Shown here: piece after piece, positions 60,130 through 64,000 of the stretch
How the letters are laid out: each line of letters starts with the position of its first letter
How positions within the stretch are numbered: position 1 is the first letter of the stretch
Origin: Tolypothrix sp. NIES-4075
Lineage (GTDB): Bacteria > Cyanobacteriota > Cyanobacteriia > Cyanobacteriales > Nostocaceae
Direction of reading: 5' to 3'
Length of the DNA stretch: 64,000 nucleotides
NCBI RefSeq assembly: GCF_002218085.1
Contig: NZ_BDUC01000005.1
Location: forward strand, 386,473-450,472
Translations under genes and position numbers: made by a program
The notes under the pieces: generated by a model
The model's database searches: none
Seen by the model: only the letters and a program-made list of their open reading frames with translations
Told to the model about the DNA's origin: nothing

Positions 60130-62523
60130 ATGTACATAAATAAAACTGATCAAAATTTTAAAGAATTTGTAAACTTATTGCAAACGCGGCAATTCAATTT
60201 TTACAATTCTTGTAACTCAGATTTTCCAGTTGTGTCCATTATTTCTTCGTTCTTCAACGCTCATCGATACTTTGAAGAAACTTACAAATCGGTTATTAAC
60301 CAAACATTCCAAAATTTGGAATGGATTATAGTTGACGATTGCTCCACAGATCCAGAGGCTATTTTACTCTTCAAGTCTCTTTCCTATAAAACACCCAAAA
60401 TCAAAACTTTTTACCATCAGTGCAATCAAGGTGTATCAGCAGGTCGCAACACAGCCATCTCCCATGCCAGTGGCAAGTACCTATTCTTTACAGATCTAGA
60501 CGATATCCTTGATCCAACATACATTGAAAAATGTGTTCTTTTCTTAGAAAATCATCCAGATTTTTCATTTGTCAACTCTTACTCTATTGGTTTTCACTCT
60601 CAAGAATACTGGTGGACGCATGGTTTTGATAAGCCAAGTCAATTTATTCAACAAAACTGGGTGACAGGTCGATTATTGTACAGAAAGGCAGACTTTGATC
60701 AACTGGGTGGGTTTGATACAAAGTTGAGATTTTACGAAGACTGGGAAAGATGGCTGAGAGCGATAACGAACTACCAAAAAGGCTGGACAATACCAGAGTA
60801 TTTAGACTGTTATCGTCGCACTGAGTCAGGTTTATTGGCAATTTCACGCAATAATGTGACCGAAGAGCAACGAGTTACTGAGTTAATTCAGTCACGCTAT
60901 CAAGCATTTTTTCGAGAGAATCGATTACCTGATTTATGCTTAAAAAGGCCTTCTGCTTTTGATGCTAATTTAAGAAATTTTCAAATTGAAGTTAAGAATC
61001 CACTTGGACGGGACAGTTCAGGCAAACATATTCTCTGTTTCTTCCCTTGGCTGGAAGTAGGCGGAGCAGATAAGTTTAATCTTGATTTAATCAATTTACT
61101 GGGAAATAGAGGTTATGACATCACCATTGCTACAACATTCAAATCAGAACATCCTTGGCATCAACATTTTTACTCTCTTACACCTGATATTTTCCATTTA
61201 CCTAACTTTTTACAAGATAGTCACTGGCTGGCTTTCGCACGCTACATAATAGAGTCTCGCCAGATTGATATTGTATTTATCTCTAATTCTTATATTGCCT
61301 ACTACTTGTTACCCTTCCTGCGGCAAGAGTTTCCTGATGTAACTTTTGTTGATTATGTCCACACTTATGATCCAGGCTGGTGTCAGTGTGGTTATCCTAG
61401 AGTTTCTTGTCAACTTAGTCAGTTCTTAGATTGTCAGGTAGTCTCATCAAAATGGCTATCTGATTTTTATAAAAAGCTCAAACCAGAAACTGAAAGCAAA
61501 TTGAGGGTTTGTTATACTAACGAAGATACTAAAGCTTGGACACCTAATCAAAAGAAGCGTGAAGCTTTGCGCTCACGTCTGGAAATTTCTGACGATACAG
61601 TAGTTTTATTATTTCCTGCTAGGATGGTCGCGCAGAAGCGACCTACTTTTTTAGTTGATATTGTCAAAGAGCTAGTTAGCCAATCTTTACCTGTATCAGT
61701 TATCACTTTAGGAGAAGGTGAGTTGCTTGCCGAGATGCAAGCCAAGGTTGTGCAATTAAGATTGGAATCTGTGTTCCACATCTTACCCCCTACTGAGCCA
61801 GAGCTGATGATTGATTTTTACTCGGTATCTGACATTTTGCTATTACCTACAGAGTATGAAGGTATTTCCTTAACCATTTATGAAGCGATGTCAATGCAGT
61901 TACCAGTCGTAGCTTCAAATGTAGGTGGGCAAAGTGAATTAGTGACACCCGAAACTGGGTTTTTGATTACCAAGGGTAACGGTGATGCTGATGAAGTACA
62001 AGCATACTTGAAAGTTTTAGTACCATTAATCCAGAATTCAGAATTACGTGAGAAAATTGGTTTTTTTGCTCGCCAGCGAATTGCTGACTTTTTCTCATTA
62101 GAAGCGATGGGCGATCGCATGGAGGAGATTTTTGCTGAAGCGATTAAACTCCGTAAAATTACACCTCCAGAAGAGATTGATCCAGCAATGGCAGAGGAAA
62201 TGCTGGTTTTGGCTCTTGAATATTTTGAAAAAGAAGAATTATTGGGTTCCCTATGGCGGGAAAAATGCCAAATAGAGCAAGAAAGAGATAAACTATCCCA
62301 TGAAAAGTACCAAATAGAGCAAGAAAGAGATAAACTATCCCATGAAAAGTACCAAATAGAGCAAGAAAGAGATAAACTATCTCATGAAAAGTACCAAATA
62401 GAGCAAGAAAGACACGAACTGTGGTGGAAGAAGAACGCGATGGAAACATCCAAGTTTTGGAAACTCAGGAAACTCTGGTTTAAAGTCAAACGTCGAATAC
62501 GTTTAACTCAAGAAGAACCTTGA
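60130..62523 (+). CDS. Bifunctional GT2-GT4 glycosyltransferase with coiled-coil tail
   Basis: 797 residues. N-terminal GT2 domain (about 35-275): VVSIISSFFNAHRYFEETYKSV, IVDDCSTDPE, GVSAGRNTAISHASG, FTDLDDILDP. Then a GT4 (GT-B) domain (about 295-690): FFPWLEVGGADKFNLDLI, FPARMVAQKRPTFLV and the EGISLTIYEAMS E-x7-E motif. The tail has three perfect-to-near-perfect copies of a 14-residue unit (QIEQERDKLSHEKY) and ends TSKFWKLRKLWFKVKRRIRL. It could add two sugars in sequence. It is the longest gene of the cluster. Confidence 0.93.
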   Translation: MYINKTDQNFKEFVNLLQTRQFNFYNSCNSDFPVVSIISSFFNAHRYFEETYKSVINQTFQNLEWIIVDDCSTDPEAILLFKSLSYKTPKIKTFYHQCNQGVSAGRNTAISHASGKYLFFTDLDDILDPTYIEKCVLFLENHPDFSFVNSYSIGFHSQEYWWTHGFDKPSQFIQQNWVTGRLLYRKADFDQLGGFDTKLRFYEDWERWLRAITNYQKGWTIPEYLDCYRRTESGLLAISRNNVTEEQRVTELIQSRYQAFFRENRLPDLCLKRPSAFDANLRNFQIEVKNPLGRDSSGKHILCFFPWLEVGGADKFNLDLINLLGNRGYDITIATTFKSEHPWHQHFYSLTPDIFHLPNFLQDSHWLAFARYIIESRQIDIVFISNSYIAYYLLPFLRQEFPDVTFVDYVHTYDPGWCQCGYPRVSCQLSQFLDCQVVSSKWLSDFYKKLKPETESKLRVCYTNEDTKAWTPNQKKREALRSRLEISDDTVVLLFPARMVAQKRPTFLVDIVKELVSQSLPVSVITLGEGELLAEMQAKVVQLRLESVFHILPPTEPELMIDFYSVSDILLLPTEYEGISLTIYEAMSMQLPVVASNVGGQSELVTPETGFLITKGNGDADEVQAYLKVLVPLIQNSELREKIGFFARQRIADFFSLEAMGDRMEEIFAEAIKLRKITPPEEIDPAMAEEMLVLALEYFEKEELLGSLWREKCQIEQERDKLSHEKYQIEQERDKLSHEKYQIEQERDKLSHEKYQIEQERHELWWKKNAMETSKFWKLRKLWFKVKRRIRLTQEEP
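62269..62415. repeat. 42-base tandem repeat in the GT2-GT4 gene
   Basis: Three 42-base copies (62269-62394; only one base, c to t, differs in the third) and a partial fourth. The near identity points to recent expansion. Confidence 0.9.
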
Positions 62524-62541
62524 AGCATATAGTTAAAAATT

Positions 62542-64000
62542 ATGAAAATATTTTTAATTGCTAGCGAATGTCCCCCAGTAGCTGGTGGAATAGCCACTTA
62601 TGTAGGCAACACTGCTTCCATGTTGGCTGATTCTGAGCATGAACTTACTGTTTTTGCGCGCAGTCATCAAGGTGGAGTCGAGCAAAAAGGCAATCTAAAA
62701 TTTATTAAAATACCTCCAAAAGATATCCACTTAGTAGCTGCAACCAAGGCACATCCACTTTCAGAAAAGCAGCCCTCCTTTCCCTATAATGTTATGGGTT
62801 ATTGGGGTGCGCTCAGTTATCAGTTAGCTGAAGAAGTAATCAATTATATTCGCAGTAATGGCAAACCGGATATTATTGAAAGTGAAGATTATAGCGGTCT
62901 TAGCTACTTTCTAATTCAAAAAAAACTATTGGGTTGCCCAGAACTGCAAGGAGTTCCCATTGTCCTCACCTTGCATAGTTCTCAGTATATGCTCTACCCA
63001 GCAAGCAAAATGCCTAGCTACCAACTATCCGACTACTGGGTAGGGCGAATGGAAAAGTTTTGTACACTTGCTGCTGATGGGATTATTGCACCAACTCGCT
63101 ACATAGCAAAGCAGGCAACAGACGCTCTTGGTACTGACTTAGATATTGAAATCATCCCTCTACCGGCGCCAAAACTGCTTTTAAATAATAGTGGATTTCC
63201 TGCATCTAACCCCACCCCAGGAGATATTGTTTATTTCGGCAGGTTGGAACTAAGAAAAGGGGTTATACCCCTGGTTGAAGCTTGTAGCAAATTGTGGGAT
63301 GCAGGGGTAGACTTCAAGTTAACTGCAATTGGCGGCGATACTTGGTATCACATAAAAGGTTGTCATGTAACAACATATCTAAAGGAAAAATATAGCAAGT
63401 ATATTAATCAGGGGCGATTAGTTCTTGAAAATCCTTTAAAGGCAGGTGATTTATATGAAAGAATCTCCCAAGCATGGTGCGTAGTCATTCCCTCAGTATG
63501 GGAGAACTTTCCCAACACCTGTTTGGAGTCAATGCTTTTAGGCAAAGTGGTACTTGCCTCCACTGATGGTGGTCATGTAGAAATGCTTCAGACATCAGAT
63601 AGGCAGGGCGGCTTTATTTTTGACTGGAAAGTACCAGATGACTTCGGCACAAAGTTAAAACACATTTTAAGCCTTTCAACTTCAGAAAATCTGGAGATGG
63701 GAGCAAAAGCCCGTGCTTTAATATCCGACATATCAGGGCACAAAAATGTATTAGAGAAACGCATCAGTCATTGTAAAAGAGTTATTGAATCATCTAAGTA
63801 TAAGCAGAGAAATATTTTTCCCTCTGTCAATTATCCTCCTCATGGTAAAGTTTCCTATCCCAAGTTTCTCCCGGTGGCTGAGAGTGAAAGAGGTATTATT
63901 TCTGTATGTATACCTTTCTATAATCTCGGTCAATACATCCGAGAAACGCTGAATTCAGTGTATGGCTCAGATTATCCTAATTTAGAAGTAATCATTTTAA
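62542..64000 (+). CDS. GT4 glycosyltransferase followed by a GT2 domain (3' end outside window)
   Basis: Open to the last base, 486 codons visible. MKIFLIASECPPVAGGIATYVGN at the start is a GT4 (GT-B) donor-loop beginning; IVYFGRLELRKGVIPLVEA and PSVWENFPNTCLESMLLGKVV (E-x7-E) complete that domain by about residue 400. From about residue 452 (GIISVCIPFYNLGQYIRETL) a GT2 domain begins and is cut by the window end. So again a two-domain enzyme, in the order opposite to the previous gene. It is 18 bases after that gene's stop. Confidence 0.9.
   Translation, partial: MKIFLIASECPPVAGGIATYVGNTASMLADSEHELTVFARSHQGGVEQKGNLKFIKIPPKDIHLVAATKAHPLSEKQPSFPYNVMGYWGALSYQLAEEVINYIRSNGKPDIIESEDYSGLSYFLIQKKLLGCPELQGVPIVLTLHSSQYMLYPASKMPSYQLSDYWVGRMEKFCTLAADGIIAPTRYIAKQATDALGTDLDIEIIPLPAPKLLLNNSGFPASNPTPGDIVYFGRLELRKGVIPLVEACSKLWDAGVDFKLTAIGGDTWYHIKGCHVTTYLKEKYSKYINQGRLVLENPLKAGDLYERISQAWCVVIPSVWENFPNTCLESMLLGKVVLASTDGGHVEMLQTSDRQGGFIFDWKVPDDFGTKLKHILSLSTSENLEMGAKARALISDISGHKNVLEKRISHCKRVIESSKYKQRNIFPSVNYPPHGKVSYPKFLPVAESERGIISVCIPFYNLGQYIRETLNSVYGSDYPNLEVIIL

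Overview
This window looks like chromosomal DNA of a filamentous, heterocyst-type cyanobacterium (Nostocales-like). The evidence is: very frequent HIP1 octamers (GCGATCGC); many heptamer-type short tandem repeats and hairpin elements between genes; and cyanobacterial or photosynthetic genes, namely psbU, petP, chlG, btpA, a PucC-type transporter, a VKOR-thioredoxin fusion, DUF3120 and the cyanobacterial PDZ-radical-SAM family. Species assignment is inference.

Layout. 1-2897: the end of a LOV/PAS sensor histidine kinase followed by a REC-EAL response regulator (probably blue light to c-di-GMP). 3192-9091: mixed housekeeping and unknown genes (PQQ-type dehydrogenase lipoprotein, cupin, HEAT-repeat protein, GNAT acetyltransferase with a repeat inserted in it, small membrane proteins, AmpG-like permease). 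9426-22944: a DNA phosphorothioation (Dnd) island. dndC, dndD, dndE and a Dnd-associated methyltransferase read leftward; two DGQHR/DndB-type genes read rightward; then, leftward again, Dnd-associated protein 4, a second DndD/Rad50-like ATPase with a previously uncalled 57-codon partner gene, and an SF2 helicase of the Dnd 'restriction enzyme' family. No dndA, dndFGH or sspE is present in the window. 23077-34xxx: lexA with a matching LexA box, argF, tRNA-Thr(UGU), a PDZ-radical SAM protein, uppP, a DUF3120 protein, an SDR, psbU, nadB, and a CHASE2-PAS-GGDEF cyclase (32945-35155). 35244-35535: a decayed IS200/IS605 tnpB. 35720-53663: VKOR-Trx, btpA, an unidentified structured intergenic element, rimO, a DEAD-box helicase, two Uma2 genes, aldo/keto reductase, PucC-like MFS, an inositol monophosphatase family gene, dienelactone hydrolase, MFS, alcohol dehydrogenase, chlG, an ArsA-like ATPase with an HSP20-like end, and petP. 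53842-54381: a broken Uma2 gene next to a duplicated petP leader. 54956-64000: a surface-glycan cluster with a Wzm/Wzt-type ABC exporter, glycosyltransferases and methyltransferases.

How the genes work together. The Dnd genes would place sulfur in the DNA backbone (DndC, DndD, DndE, with a cysteine desulfurase from elsewhere), with DndB-type proteins setting expression. The helicase and the second SMC-like ATPase with its small partner are candidates for the effector side. This effector set, without DndFGH, is the best candidate here for an incompletely described system. In the glycan cluster three enzymes of different fold carry the same kind of C-terminal coiled coil and a common SKFxKLR-type tail, which suggests docking to one platform. 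Limits: everything was read by eye, no searches were run, and domain edges and residue numbers are approximate.
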